A stretch of 64,000 bases of DNA from a bacterium (GCA_004297985.1 SCRA01000043.1:1-64000), one strand, 5' to 3'. Positions 1-9,673 are shown, counted from the first letter of the stretch. A program made the numbers and translations. Notes: generated by a model not told the origin, from the sequence alone.

Positions 1-48
1 GCCGATGTTGACGTGCGGCTTGGTCCGCTCAAATTTTGCCTTCGCCAA
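1..48 (-). CDS. tuf: Elongation factor Tu, first 16 codons (truncated by window edge)
   Basis: Reading leftward from 48, the frame gives MAKAKFERTKPHVNIG, the conserved N-terminus of bacterial EF-Tu, just before its first GTPase loop. The start is TTG at 46-48. An AGGAG-type ribosome binding site lies about 10 bases upstream, and the resulting N-terminus matches the family exactly, so this start is well supported. The gene follows fusA after a 129-base spacer, as in the classical rpsL-rpsG-fusA-tuf order. EF-Tu delivers aminoacyl-tRNA to the ribosome. The rest of the gene lies outside the window. Confidence 0.93.
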   Translation of the reverse strand, partial: MAKAKFERTKPHVNIG

Positions 49-177
49 TGTAGGTCTCTCCTGCTCCTTGCGTGTGCTATGCGTTGTTGCCCTGGTGGGG
101 CCGTCCCGCATCGCCCACCATCGGAGCGATGCGTGTCGCTTGGTCTCCCGCCCGCGCGGTGGCGCGGCCGGACTCTC

Positions 178-2271
<2,094 letters not shown>

Positions 2272-2281
2272 GATGTCTTAA

Positions 2282-2407
2282 CCTCACTCCCCACTCACTT
2301 CGCTGCGCTCCGCTCGCGGGGACCCCATTACTTGAATTGTTCCGGGCCACTCGGCCCGGTTTTAATTGTTGCGCTTCACGCGACAAGGGCGGCCGATGGC
2401 CGCCCTT
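2282..2407 (-). repeat. Hairpin-rich spacer between rpsG and fusA (composite element, copy 1)
   Basis: Three inverted repeats fill this spacer. They are CCCC(2289-2292)/GGGG(2318-2321); a perfect 7-bp stem CCGGGCC/GGCCCGG at 2342-2359 with an ACTC loop on the plus strand; and a perfect 10-bp stem AAGGGCGGCC/GGCCGCCCTT at 2385-2407 with loop GAT. The 2282-2359 part aligns with 2947-3015 in the rpsL-rpsG spacer (same ACTCCCCACTCACTT start, GGGGACCCCA core and final ACTC-loop hairpin), with an extra ten bases here. The fusA ribosome binding site is inside the element, so it could affect fusA translation; that role is inference. Confidence 0.75.
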
Positions 2408-2431
2408 CGTCTCGCAGCGGGCGGCCGTGCG

Positions 2432-2902
2432 CTACCAGCGGTAGTGTGCGAATGCCTTATTCGACTCTGCCATCTTGTGCGTATCTTCGCGCTTCTTGAC
2501 GGCGGAGCCGATATTGTTGGCCGCGTCCATGATCTCGGCTGCCAACCGTTCGAACATCGGACGGCCGGTACGCTTGCGCGCGAAGCCGATCAGCCAGCGC
2601 ATCGCCACGGCCTGGCGGCGATCCGGGCGCACTTCCATTGGCACCTGGTAGGTGGCGCCGCCGACGCGGCGGGGGCGTACCTCGACCATCGGCATGACGT
2701 TGGTCATGGCCTGCTGGAAGACGTCCATCGGATCGCGCCCCATCTTCTCCTGGATGATGGTTAACGCGTCGTAGGTGAGCTTCTCGGCGACGCTCTTCTT
2801 CCCGCCGACCATGATCTTGTTGATGAAGCGGGCGAGCATCTTCGAGTTGAAGCGCGGATCCGGCAGGATCTGCCGCTTGGGGACCGGTCCCTTACGAGGC
2901 AT
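2432..2902 (-). CDS. rpsG: 30S ribosomal protein S7
   Basis: S7 is a primary 16S rRNA-binding protein that nucleates assembly of the small-subunit head. The 156-residue product begins [10 protein letters not shown] and carries the usual S7 features: an [11 protein letters not shown] segment, the [16 protein letters not shown] beta-hairpin that contacts rRNA, and the C-terminal [17 protein letters not shown]. Length and sequence are normal for bacteria. AAGGAG and AAGGAAG lie just upstream of the ATG. In E. coli, S7 represses its operon by binding the rpsL-rpsG spacer. Here that spacer is full of repeated hairpins, so similar feedback is possible but not shown. Confidence 0.98.
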   Translation of the reverse strand: MPRKGPVPKRQILPDPRFNSKMLARFINKIMVGGKKSVAEKLTYDALTIIQEKMGRDPMDVFQQAMTNVMPMVEVRPRRVGGATYQVPMEVRPDRRQAVAMRWLIGFARKRTGRPMFERLAAEIMDAANNIGSAVKKREDTHKMAESNKAFAHYRW

Positions 2903-2946
2903 GGACTTCCTTATTCTCCTTCAGGTTGCTCGGGTAGCGTGCCCGA

Positions 2947-3072
2947 CCTTACTCCCCACTCACTTTGCTCGTGGGGACCCCAGGTTCTTAAACGGTTCCG
3001 AGGCACTCGCCTCGGATCGAACTGCTTCGAGGCACTCGCCTCGGGTTGAATTGATTCGAGGCACTCGCCTCG
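2947..3072 (-). repeat. Hairpin-rich spacer between rpsL and rpsG (composite element, copy 2, plus tandem hairpins)
   Basis: The part 2947-3015 repeats the element at 2282-2359. It contains stem CCCCAC/GTGGGG (2954-2976) and the hairpin CCGAGGC-ACTC-GCCTCGG (2998-3015). Two further near-identical hairpins follow, CGAGGC-ACTC-GCCTCG at 3028-3043 and 3057-3072, spaced 29-30 bases. All loops are ACTC on the plus strand (GAGU in the mRNA), while the stem of the homologous hairpin in copy 1 has a different sequence (CCGGGCC). Conserved loop with compensating stem changes suggests selection on RNA structure. It is positioned where S7-mediated control acts in E. coli. Confidence 0.75.
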
Positions 3073-3087
3073 GGTTGAAGATTGCGA

Positions 3088-3525
3088 CTACTTCTTCGGA
3101 CGCTTGGCGCCGTACTTGGAGCGCCCTTGCTTGCGATTGGTAACGCCGGACGTGTCGAGCGTGCCGCGCACGATGTGGTAGCGGATACCTGGCAGATCCT
3201 TGACGCGGCCGCCGCGAATCAGCACCACCGAGTGTTCCTGCAGGTTGTGGCCGATGCCCGGAATATAGGCGGTGACCTCGATCCCGTTGGTCAGACGCAC
3301 GCGGGCGACCTTGCGAAGCGCCGAGTTCGGCTTCTTCGGGGTGATCGTCTTCACTTGGGTGCAGACGCCCCGGCGCTGCGGGCTTCCGGGCACCGTGAAG
3401 CTACGGTTCGGTTGATCCGCATGGCCCGGCTTCGGCCCTGTGGAGCTGAAGCGGAAGGCCGGCGACTTCGTCTTTTTCCTGCTGGTAACGCGCCCTTTGC
3501 GAACGAGCTGACTAATGGTCGGCAT
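3088..3525 (-). CDS. rpsL: 30S ribosomal protein S12, with an N-terminal insertion
   Basis: S12 sits at the decoding centre and governs accuracy; streptomycin-resistance changes occur in its conserved loops. The product is 145 residues from the [11 protein letters not shown] start, preceded by [26 protein letters not shown], the [22 protein letters not shown] loop and the C-terminal [11 protein letters not shown] are intact. It is longer than the about 124-residue E. coli form because some 20 extra residues (from about 29 to 51) lie between KSPAF and SPQRRGVCT. Bacilli S12 proteins carry a shorter insertion at the same point. First gene of the operon, with a good promoter upstream. Confidence 0.98.
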   Translation of the reverse strand: MPTISQLVRKGRVTSRKKTKSPAFRFSSTGPKPGHADQPNRSFTVPGSPQRRGVCTQVKTITPKKPNSALRKVARVRLTNGIEVTAYIPGIGHNLQEHSVVLIRGGRVKDLPGIRYHIVRGTLDTSGVTNRKQGRSKYGAKRPKK

Positions 3526-3585
3526 GAAGCCCCTTTGCACACAGAAACGCGGCCTGCCCCGCGACGGGTAGGCCGGAACCTTGGT

Positions 3586-3615
3586 AGTATAGCAGACCCG
3601 CTGGAGGCCGGTCAA
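3586..3615 (-). promoter_or_regulatory. Promoter of the str operon
   Basis: On the minus strand there is a -35 TTGACC (3610-3615), an 18-base spacer and a -10 TATACT (3586-3591). Initiation would fall near 3578 and give a leader of roughly 50 bases before the rpsL ATG at 3525. Both boxes are one mismatch from the sigma-70 consensus, and no other gene intervenes. Confidence 0.75.
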
Positions 3616-3722
3616 CGGTCCGAATTAGCTTGTAGGCGCAAAGCAGAGATGTCCCTTGAGGTCCAAAAGGGCTTTCCTTATAGCAGAAGGGCGGGGACGA
3701 AGGGCTGCGAAGCGAGCAGGCC

Positions 3723-4568
3723 ATGTACACGACGATCGTCGATCCGCGGTCCCTGCACGAGCACCTGAACGACCCGGCATGGGTGGTCATCGACTGTCGC
3801 AACGACTTGACTCACCCCGATGCCGGGGAGCGGGCGTATGCGCTCGGGCACATCCCGGGGGCCTTCCACGCCTCGCTCGAAGGCGTGCTCACCGGCGCGA
3901 AGACGGGGCGTAACGGGCGACACCCGCTGCCGGAGCCCGAGAACTTCATGCGGTTTCTGCGCCAGGCCGGGGTGGACGATCAGACGCAACTGGTGGTCTA
4001 CGACGACGGGGGCGACATGTATGCAGCGCGCCTGTGGTTCATGGCGCGCTGGGTAGGTCATGACGCAGCGGCGCTGCTCGACGGCGGTTATGCCGCCTGG
4101 ACGGACGCGGGTTACTCCGTCTCCCGCGAAGCCGCCACGCCGCGGGGCACGACGACGCCCGGAGTCCTTCTGGTCCGACGCGAGACCACCACGGAGGCAG
4201 GCGAGATCCTGGCTGCACTGGGCACCCCGCACCTACTGATGCTCGACGCGCGCAGCCCCGACCGCTTCGCCGGCCAGAATGAGAGTATCGATCCCGTAGC
4301 CGGCCACATCCCTGGGGCGCACAATCGCTTCTTCAAAGAAAACTTCGACGAACGCGGGCGCATGAAGCCGCCGGAGCAGCTACGCGCGGAGTTCGTCGCC
4401 GCCGGCGTCGCGGCGCCGGAGCGGGTGGTGCACCAGTGCGGATCCGGCATCTCGGCGTGCGTCAACCTGTTGGCGATGGAGCATGCCGGCCTGGCGGGAT
4501 CGCGGCTCTACCCCGGGTCGTGGAGCGAGTGGATATCCGATCCCTCGCGCCCCGTCATGCGCGAGTAG
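3723..4568 (+). CDS. sseA: Two-domain rhodanese: 3-mercaptopyruvate or thiosulfate sulfurtransferase
   Basis: This family moves sulfane sulfur from 3-mercaptopyruvate or thiosulfate to cyanide, thiols or thioredoxin through a cysteine persulfide. The 281-residue protein has two rhodanese domains (about 5-130 and 155-280). The first is inactive; the second carries the catalytic loop CGSGISA with Cys239. CGSGxTA-type loops are typical of mercaptopyruvate sulfurtransferases, while thiosulfate enzymes more often have CRxGxR/T, which favours mercaptopyruvate. There is no signal peptide, so it is probably cytoplasmic. It diverges from the str operon and is followed by a cytochrome c gene on the same strand 92 bases on. 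Confidence 0.9.
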   Translation: MYTTIVDPRSLHEHLNDPAWVVIDCRNDLTHPDAGERAYALGHIPGAFHASLEGVLTGAKTGRNGRHPLPEPENFMRFLRQAGVDDQTQLVVYDDGGDMYAARLWFMARWVGHDAAALLDGGYAAWTDAGYSVSREAATPRGTTTPGVLLVRRETTTEAGEILAALGTPHLLMLDARSPDRFAGQNESIDPVAGHIPGAHNRFFKENFDERGRMKPPEQLRAEFVAAGVAAPERVVHQCGSGISACVNLLAMEHAGLAGSRLYPGSWSEWISDPSRPVMRE

Positions 4569-4660
4569 ACGGGGCGGCGCCCGGTCGCTAGGGGTGCGGC
4601 ACAACCCGAGCGAAGCGCTCTGGCCTTGGAAGCACTTCGACTTCGTGAGGAGCGTGCGTA

Positions 4661-5035
4661 ATGATGATTCGCCTTACGATTGCGTCTTTGACCGCCATGG
4701 CTTCCCTCTCCATTCTCGGTCTCTGGCACGCCAATGCAGTGTCCGCCGCAGGCTACGGCGTGGCGGGCGTGCAGGTGGCGTCGACCAGCAACATCAGCAA
4801 CGGCAAGAAGATCTACGCCGCGAACTGCGCGTCGTGCCACGGCGCCAGCGGCGAAGGCGGCGTCGGTCCCAGCTTGCATGGGGATCTCAAGACGCCCGTC
4901 ATGAAGCGCACGAAGACGGCGCTGGTCGCATGGATCAGGGACCCGAAGCCGCCGATGCCCAAGCTCTATCCCGGGACGCTGAAGGCGAAAGACGTCGACG
5001 ACGTTGCGGGGTACGTGCTGGCGACCTTCAAGTAG
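4661..5035 (+). CDS. Small secreted class I cytochrome c
   Basis: A mono-haem periplasmic electron carrier of 124 residues. The N-terminus (residues 1-30) is a hydrophobic signal peptide ending near the AVSAA segment. The haem attachment motif CASCH is at 56-60, and Met99 in a PPMPKLYP segment is the probable distal ligand. It is preceded by GAGGAG about ten bases before the first of two adjacent ATGs, so the start could be 4661 or 4664. The redox partner is not evident. It shares orientation with the upstream sulfurtransferase; electron transfer linked to sulfur oxidation is possible, but sequence alone does not show it. Confidence 0.88.
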   Translation: MMIRLTIASLTAMASLSILGLWHANAVSAAGYGVAGVQVASTSNISNGKKIYAANCASCHGASGEGGVGPSLHGDLKTPVMKRTKTALVAWIRDPKPPMPKLYPGTLKAKDVDDVAGYVLATFK

Positions 5036-5047
5036 CACGCACCAACC

Positions 5048-5437
5048 TCAGCCGTAGATATCTGCCGTGTCGGCGTCTGCGTTGGATTTGGTCGCGTGAA
5101 CCGTGCCGGGCCGGTGATGCGGCGGGCTGTAGATGGTGTAGAGTCTCAGCGCCTCTCCCGCATTGGCCACGAAGTTGTGGCGGGTTCCTTCCGGCACGAC
5201 CACGACGTCGCCGGCGGCAATCGGCCGCCGCTGACCGCCCAAAATTGCTTCACCCCTGCCTGAGACAAAGGCTAGGATCTGATCGGTCCCGGTATGGATC
5301 TCCTCTCCGATCTCACCACCGGGCTCCACGCACATCAGGACGAGCTGCGTGCGCTCGGTCGTGTGGAGTACTCGTCGAAAGTCGGTATTCTCGAGCACGA
5401 GCCTGCGGACGTCAGCCGCGTACGATTGGTACGCCAT
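5048..5437 (-). CDS. Cupin-fold protein
   Basis: A 129-residue single-domain cupin. Cupin motif 1 (residues 41-60) reads GEIGEEIHTGTDQ..., with His48 but no second His, so the metal site is of the reduced H..DQ type. Motif 2 (76-90) is GDVVVVPEGTRHNF with His87. Such small cupins include sugar-binding, metal-binding and regulatory proteins; no specific reaction can be assigned. A good AAGGAG ribosome binding site precedes the ATG. It converges on the cytochrome c gene with 12 bases between, and an 8-bp perfect palindrome lies 33 bases upstream of its start. Confidence 0.82.
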   Translation of the reverse strand: MAYQSYAADVRRLVLENTDFRRVLHTTERTQLVLMCVEPGGEIGEEIHTGTDQILAFVSGRGEAILGGQRRPIAAGDVVVVPEGTRHNFVANAGEALRLYTIYSPPHHRPGTVHATKSNADADTADIYG

Positions 5438-5469
5438 CGATGTCTCCTTTTCTCTCCGCCCGCGCGCCG

Positions 5470-5492
5470 TTGGTAGGTGTTTACCCTACCAA
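5470..5492. promoter_or_regulatory. Perfect 8-bp inverted repeat upstream of the cupin gene
   Basis: TTGGTAGG (5470-5477), a 7-base centre and CCTACCAA (5485-5492) form a perfect palindrome 33-55 bases before the cupin start codon, in a 119-base gap with no gene. The position and half-site length suit an operator for a dimeric regulator. No promoter boxes I would trust overlap it. Confidence 0.5.
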
Positions 5493-5556
5493 ATGCGGGC
5501 GAAGACGCACGGAACTTTTCGCGAAAGCAAACGCCCGGTAGGTTCGCGGATTGGCG

Positions 5557-6804
5557 TCACGACATCGACGGCGTCAATTCGTTCTTTACAAGATCTCCAG
5601 CCTTCATGATCAGGTCGAGGTGCTCACCTTGGCCGGTCAACAACGCGATGTCCTTCAGCGGGTCACCATCGACAACCAAGAGATCGGCGGAGGCGTCCGG
5701 CGCGATGACGCCGAGCCGGCCGTCCATTCTCAAGATCTCCGCGCCGACTGCCGTAGCGCTAGCGATCACCTCCGCAGGCGAGAGTACCTCGGTACGGAGC
5801 AGGAACTCGCGGCTCTGGAATCGATGCAGTTCACCAAGCAAGTCACTCCCAAACCCCATCTTCACGCCGGCGTTCCTAAACCGCTCGAGGGACCGCAATC
5901 CCTCCAGCCGCACGTCGTCGATCTTCGCTACGGAGGCAGCGGGCAGGCCTAGCGAAGCGCCCTGCGTAGCCAATGCCTCATACGTGATGAGCGTGGGGAC
6001 GGCGTAGGCACCCAGTTCGTGCATCCGTACCGCCGTTTCGTCGTCAATCAAATTGCCGTGCTCGATCGTTCGTACGCCGCTGTCGATCGCGCGGCGGATA
6101 GCCAGCGCCGTATAGGCGTGGGCGAGGACATACGTATTCTGTGCCTGCGCCTCGCCCACGATGGCTTTCATCTCGTCAAGCGAGTACTGCGTACCGTCGA
6201 TCCTATCGGTTGGTGACGCGACTCCGCCGGACGCCATGATCTTGATCTGCCCCGCACCCTTCCGAAGTTCGTCGCGCACGGCCTGGCGAACGGCATCGAC
6301 GCCATCAGCCACCCGAGCCATTGCACCAATGCGGCTGCCGCAGGCGCAGGGAGCCGCCTCATCGCCCCTGCCACGGAAGTCGCCGTGCCCGCCCGTTTGG
6401 CTCAACGCCTTACCAGACGGAACGATGCGCGGTCCCGCCACCAGGCCCTCCTGTACCGCCTGCGCAAGGAAGAGATCGGCCCCCCCGGTGTCGCGTACCG
6501 TGGTAAAGCCCCGCATGAGCATACCCTGGAGAATGGGGATAGCACGATATGCAGCGAGCGCGTTCGGGAGCTCGGAGTTCGCGGCGAGGTTCAGTCGCGA
6601 GGCCGTCACGTGTACATGGCAGTCGATGAGGCCGGGCATCATGGTACGGCCGCCGAGATCGATGACCGTAGCACCGGGCGCATGGATCGGCTTATCCGAG
6701 ACATCGCGAATGCTCGGGCCCTCGACGAGCACCTCGAAGCCATCGCGGAGCTGGGCCTCGTACGGGACGAGGAGCCGACCATTCCTAAAGAGCAGTTGAC
6801 TCAT
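5557..6804 (-). CDS. Metal-dependent amidohydrolase (imidazolonepropionase/prolidase-like, COG1228 type)
   Basis: A cytosolic amidohydrolase-superfamily hydrolase of 415 residues. Binuclear metal ligands are visible: H63xH65 in DCHVHV, Lys188 (IKIMASGG, the lysine that is carboxylated in this group), His229 (LAHAYT), His249 (TIEHGN) and Asp321 (GSDLL). This arrangement matches the group containing Xaa-Pro and Xaa-Arg dipeptidases and related amidases, so a peptide-like or N-acyl substrate is likely but not certain. AGGAGG lies 15 bases before the ATG, further than usual. It diverges from the IclR gene next door, its probable regulator. Confidence 0.87.
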   Translation of the reverse strand: MSQLLFRNGRLLVPYEAQLRDGFEVLVEGPSIRDVSDKPIHAPGATVIDLGGRTMMPGLIDCHVHVTASRLNLAANSELPNALAAYRAIPILQGMLMRGFTTVRDTGGADLFLAQAVQEGLVAGPRIVPSGKALSQTGGHGDFRGRGDEAAPCACGSRIGAMARVADGVDAVRQAVRDELRKGAGQIKIMASGGVASPTDRIDGTQYSLDEMKAIVGEAQAQNTYVLAHAYTALAIRRAIDSGVRTIEHGNLIDDETAVRMHELGAYAVPTLITYEALATQGASLGLPAASVAKIDDVRLEGLRSLERFRNAGVKMGFGSDLLGELHRFQSREFLLRTEVLSPAEVIASATAVGAEILRMDGRLGVIAPDASADLLVVDGDPLKDIALLTGQGEHLDLIMKAGDLVKNELTPSMS

Positions 6805-6836
6805 GGCGTTGTAAAGTATCCTCCTGACCGGCGGCC

Positions 6837-6858
6837 GGGAACGAGACGGGAACGAGAC
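6837..6858. repeat. 11-bp tandem duplication in the amidohydrolase-IclR divergent region
   Basis: GGGAACGAGAC occurs twice head to tail (6837-6847 and 6848-6858) in the 73-base gap between two divergent genes. Tandem 11-mers put the same face of the helix forward once per turn, which suits cooperative regulator binding. No independent support for that. Confidence 0.45.
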
Positions 6859-6877
6859 GAGAGGGCCCGAGGACGGC

Positions 6878-7717
6878 TTGACACAATATCACGCACGGAT
6901 GGAACGAGCCCAAACCGTCGAGCGAGCCATGCGTCTACTTGCGGCCTTCAGCGAAGACGAGCCGGAGATGACTGTTGCCGAGATCGCGCGCCGACTCGAG
7001 CTCCCGCGGACGATCGTGGTTAGACTCGTCGATACGCTCGCCTCGGCCGGCTACCTGGAACGAAGTGCCCGCGATGGCCGCTACCGGATAGGGCTCGCCG
7101 CGTTCAAACTCGGAAGCCTGTACGCGGCCACGAACCCTCTGCACGCCTATATCTCGAGCGAGCTGGCGGATCTTGCGTCCGAAACGGGCTACACCGCGTA
7201 TTTCGGAGTGCTCGACGGCGCCGAGGTAGTCATCATCTCGCATCACGAGGGGCGTCTACCCGTCCGCTTCGTTTGGACCGCAGGTGATCGCCTTCCCGCT
7301 GCTACGACCGCACTCGGCAAGGCCATGCTCTCGCAGCTCGATATGCAGCAACTGGATGCCGCGCTCGGCAATGATCGGCTCCGCGGGCTCACCGAACACT
7401 CTCTGGCGACGCGTGAGGAACTCGATCGACAGCTCTCCGAGATTCGGGAGCGAGGCTGGGCCCTTGCGCGCGACGAGAGCGCCATCGGCATCACCGCCGT
7501 CGGCTCGGCTGTCCTCAACACGCATGGCGCACCGCTCGGCGGCCTCAGTTTGAGCTTTCTGGATTACCCGCACGATCCAGCCCACCTGAAAGATGTCGGC
7601 ACGATCGTTCACAAGGCCTCGGTCCGCGCAACCGAGCGGGTCGCCTTCTACGAGCACTACGGTCATCGGGCCGTCGCCACATCATCGGGACGCCGGTCTC
7701 GTTTCGCCCGCACCTGA
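6878..7717 (+). CDS. IclR-family transcriptional regulator
   Basis: An N-terminal winged helix-turn-helix (TVAEIARRLELPRTIVVRLVDTL, about residues 30-55) is followed by the IclR effector-binding domain, with the family features GYRIGLAAFKLG, PAATTALGKAMLS and the GWALARDESAIGITAVGSAV segment that forms the ligand pocket. Length is 279 residues from TTG at 6878, which has GAGGA four to five bases upstream; an ATG at 6899 would give 272 residues and starts closer to where IclR alignments usually begin. It diverges from the amidohydrolase and probably controls it, possibly also the importer operon that ends just downstream on the other strand. Confidence 0.92.
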   Translation: MTQYHARMERAQTVERAMRLLAAFSEDEPEMTVAEIARRLELPRTIVVRLVDTLASAGYLERSARDGRYRIGLAAFKLGSLYAATNPLHAYISSELADLASETGYTAYFGVLDGAEVVIISHHEGRLPVRFVWTAGDRLPAATTALGKAMLSQLDMQQLDAALGNDRLRGLTEHSLATREELDRQLSEIRERGWALARDESAIGITAVGSAVLNTHGAPLGGLSLSFLDYPHDPAHLKDVGTIVHKASVRATERVAFYEHYGHRAVATSSGRRSRFART

Positions 7718-7720
7718 GGG

Positions 7721-8191
7721 TTACGCAACGCGGAGCGACTTGGAGGCGAGATCGTACAGTTTGTAGAGGCCGCCGGCGATGCTTCGCGCCGCCTCCGGCC
7801 CGTCGACCAGATGCTCGCTGCTGACGTACTGGCTCTCCCCCGCCGCCTCGGCATAGTACGCCTCCAACCCCTGCGCTCGGCACAGCGTCTTCAGGCTTTC
7901 AAACGCTTCGCATGCGGGGCGCGCGCTCGCCAAGCAATGGATACCGAGGCGAACACGCAGGTTGTCCGGGTTGACGACGGCGCCGGCATGGAGATCCCAA
8001 AACGAAAAGGGACCTAGTGGGACGGCAACCCAGTAGAAGTGGGCGTTTTGTCTCCGGAGCCGCAGGACCTCGGGCTCCTTCGTCTTCTCCATCTCGGGGC
8101 CATAGTAGATCTTCACCTCATCCGCAAACAGCGGATGAGCGGCGTCTCTTAGAGACGCACAGACACGCACGATGTCATGACGCTTAGTCAT
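7721..8191 (-). CDS. Unrecognised 156-residue protein, last gene of importer operon 1
   Basis: I do not recognise this family. The product, counted from an ATG that overlaps the livF stop as ATGA, is a soluble alpha/beta-looking protein with no signal peptide or membrane segment. It has a central hydrophobic strand region (HFYWVAVPLGPFSFWDLHAG, 51-70), four cysteines and a C-terminal helical stretch. Translational coupling to the ATPase gene argues for a function tied to the transported substrate. An upstream extension of the frame exists but lies wholly inside livF, so the coupled start is preferred. It converges on the IclR gene with three bases between. Confidence 0.7.
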   Translation of the reverse strand: MTKRHDIVRVCASLRDAAHPLFADEVKIYYGPEMEKTKEPEVLRLRRQNAHFYWVAVPLGPFSFWDLHAGAVVNPDNLRVRLGIHCLASARPACEAFESLKTLCRAQGLEAYYAEAAGESQYVSSEHLVDGPEAARSIAGGLYKLYDLASKSLRVA

Positions 8192-8895
8192 ACTCGAACT
8201 CCAAGGTAACGCTGCCTCACCACATCCGAACCGAGCAGCGATGAGCCGGCGTCTTCGATAGAAATTTGACCACTTTCCATTACGTACGCGCGATCGCATA
8301 TCTCGAGCGCTTTGTTGGCATTCTGCTCAACCAACAGTACCGAGATGCCGTTCTCGCGGATCCACGATATGCGGTCGAATATCGCACGCACGTTGTCCAC
8401 CGACAAGGCCGCAGAGGGTTCATCCATCATGAGCAGGTCGAACGGCTTATTTATCAGCGCTCGTGCGATAGCCAGCATCTGCCGCTCACCACCCGAGAGC
8501 AGGCCGGCGCAGGTACGCATGCGAGCGCCGAGGCGAGGAAAGAGCTGAAGCACCTCCGCGAGGGCCGTTCGGAAATCCCTTCGCACGTAGCAAACCTGCA
8601 GCGTCTCGTAGACCGTCAAGGTCGGGAAGATGTTTCCCACCTGAGGGACGTAAGCCAGACCCGCGGCCAACGTCTTCTCCGGGTCGATGCCGGTGATATC
8701 CCTGCCGTTCAGCCTTACGCTCCCGCTGCGCGGCGGCAGGAGGCCGGCAATGGTATTGAGCAGAGTTGACTTCCCCGCGCCGTTAGGGCCGATCACGGCC
8801 ACGATTTCACCCTGCTCCACACGAAGTGTCACGCCCTTGACGATGTGCTGGCCGCCGTAGCCCGATTCAAGCGCAGTTACGGTAAATTGCTTCAT
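8188..8895 (-). CDS. livF: Branched-chain-type ABC importer ATPase, LivF-like (operon 1)
   Basis: One of the two ATPases that power a HAAT-family (LivJHMGF-type) importer at the inner membrane. In 235 residues it shows Walker A GPNGAGKST (36-44), signature LSGGER (133-138), Walker B LLMMDEP (154-160) and a switch region ending LLVEQN. The EQN ending and short length are typical of LivF rather than LivG. The start at 8893-8895 (MKQFTV) is chosen because the longer frame reads back into livG. Substrate specificity is set by the binding protein and cannot be read here. Confidence 0.92.
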   Translation of the reverse strand: MKQFTVTALESGYGGQHIVKGVTLRVEQGEIVAVIGPNGAGKSTLLNTIAGLLPPRSGSVRLNGRDITGIDPEKTLAAGLAYVPQVGNIFPTLTVYETLQVCYVRRDFRTALAEVLQLFPRLGARMRTCAGLLSGGERQMLAIARALINKPFDLLMMDEPSAALSVDNVRAIFDRISWIRENGISVLLVEQNANKALEICDRAYVMESGQISIEDAGSSLLGSDVVRQRYLGVRV

Positions 8896-8905
8896 CTTCC
8901 GAACC

Positions 8906-9673
8906 TCACGCCTTCCCGAGATATGCGGCTTGCACTCTCTCGTTGCACTGCACGTCACTCGGGCGGCCGCTCGCGAGCAGCTCGCCATCGACGAGCACAT
9001 ACACCCAATCGGCAACTCTCATTACCGCCTCGAGATTATGCTCGACGATGAGGAGCGTTTTCCCTTGAGCACCTATATCCACGAGGTGTTCGAGGATCTG
9101 CTCGCCTACACTCACCGGCACGCCGGCGAGAGGCTCGTCGAGCATCAGCAGCCTCGGTGCGAGCATCAGCGCACGAGCGAGCTCCAGTAACTTCTTCTCG
9201 CCGGCGGAGAGCGTCTCGGCCTTGACCTCGCGGCTAGCGAGAAGCCCCAAAAACTCGAGAATTCCGTACGCCGTCTCCGTATTGACGCGCTCCTGCTCAC
9301 GCGCCGCCCGCCGGGACCAAAGGCCCACCGGAAAGCGCTCGCCGATTTGATCGCTGCTGGCAACGAGCAAGTTATCGAGAACGCTCAAACCGCCGAACTC
9401 GTGCGGAATCTGGAACGTCTTGACGATGCCTCGGCGGGCGCGCAGGAAGGCTGGTTTGCGCGTGATCTCCTCCCCGCTATACCGGACCATGCCGCTGTCG
9501 GCCTGGACGAAACCCGAGATGATGTCGAAGAGCGTGGTCTTCCCCGCGCCGTTGGGGCCGATGAGTGCGGTGATCGATCCTGGCTTCAGGGCAACCGATA
9601 CCGACTTGAGGACGCGGCTTCCGACATACGATTTCTCGATGTCACGAGCTTCAAGAAGCATCTCTTCGCTCAC
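8906..9673 (-). CDS. livG: Branched-chain-type ABC importer ATPase, LivG-like (operon 1)
   Basis: A 255-residue ABC ATPase with Walker A GPNGAGKTT (39-47), Q-loop Gln88 in KTFQIP, Walker B LLMLDEP and an H-loop IVEHNLE. The ABC signature is LSAGE (155-159) instead of LSGGQ, an unusual but still glycine-centred variant. The longer region between Q-loop and signature (about 95-150) is typical of LivG. Its ATG overlaps the livM stop codon as ATGA, so synthesis is coupled. It pairs with the LivF protein encoded 10 bases downstream. Confidence 0.92.
   Translation of the reverse strand: MSEEMLLEARDIEKSYVGSRVLKSVSVALKPGSITALIGPNGAGKTTLFDIISGFVQADSGMVRYSGEEITRKPAFLRARRGIVKTFQIPHEFGGLSVLDNLLVASSDQIGERFPVGLWSRRAAREQERVNTETAYGILEFLGLLASREVKAETLSAGEKKLLELARALMLAPRLLMLDEPLAGVPVSVGEQILEHLVDIGAQGKTLLIVEHNLEAVMRVADWVYVLVDGELLASGRPSDVQCNERVQAAYLGKA

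Noticed and set aside
2342-2363. CCGGGCC/GGCCCGG hairpin followed by TTTT as a rho-independent terminator
   Set aside because: The T-run follows the stem only on the plus strand, whereas the operon runs on the minus strand, and no plus-strand gene ends here.
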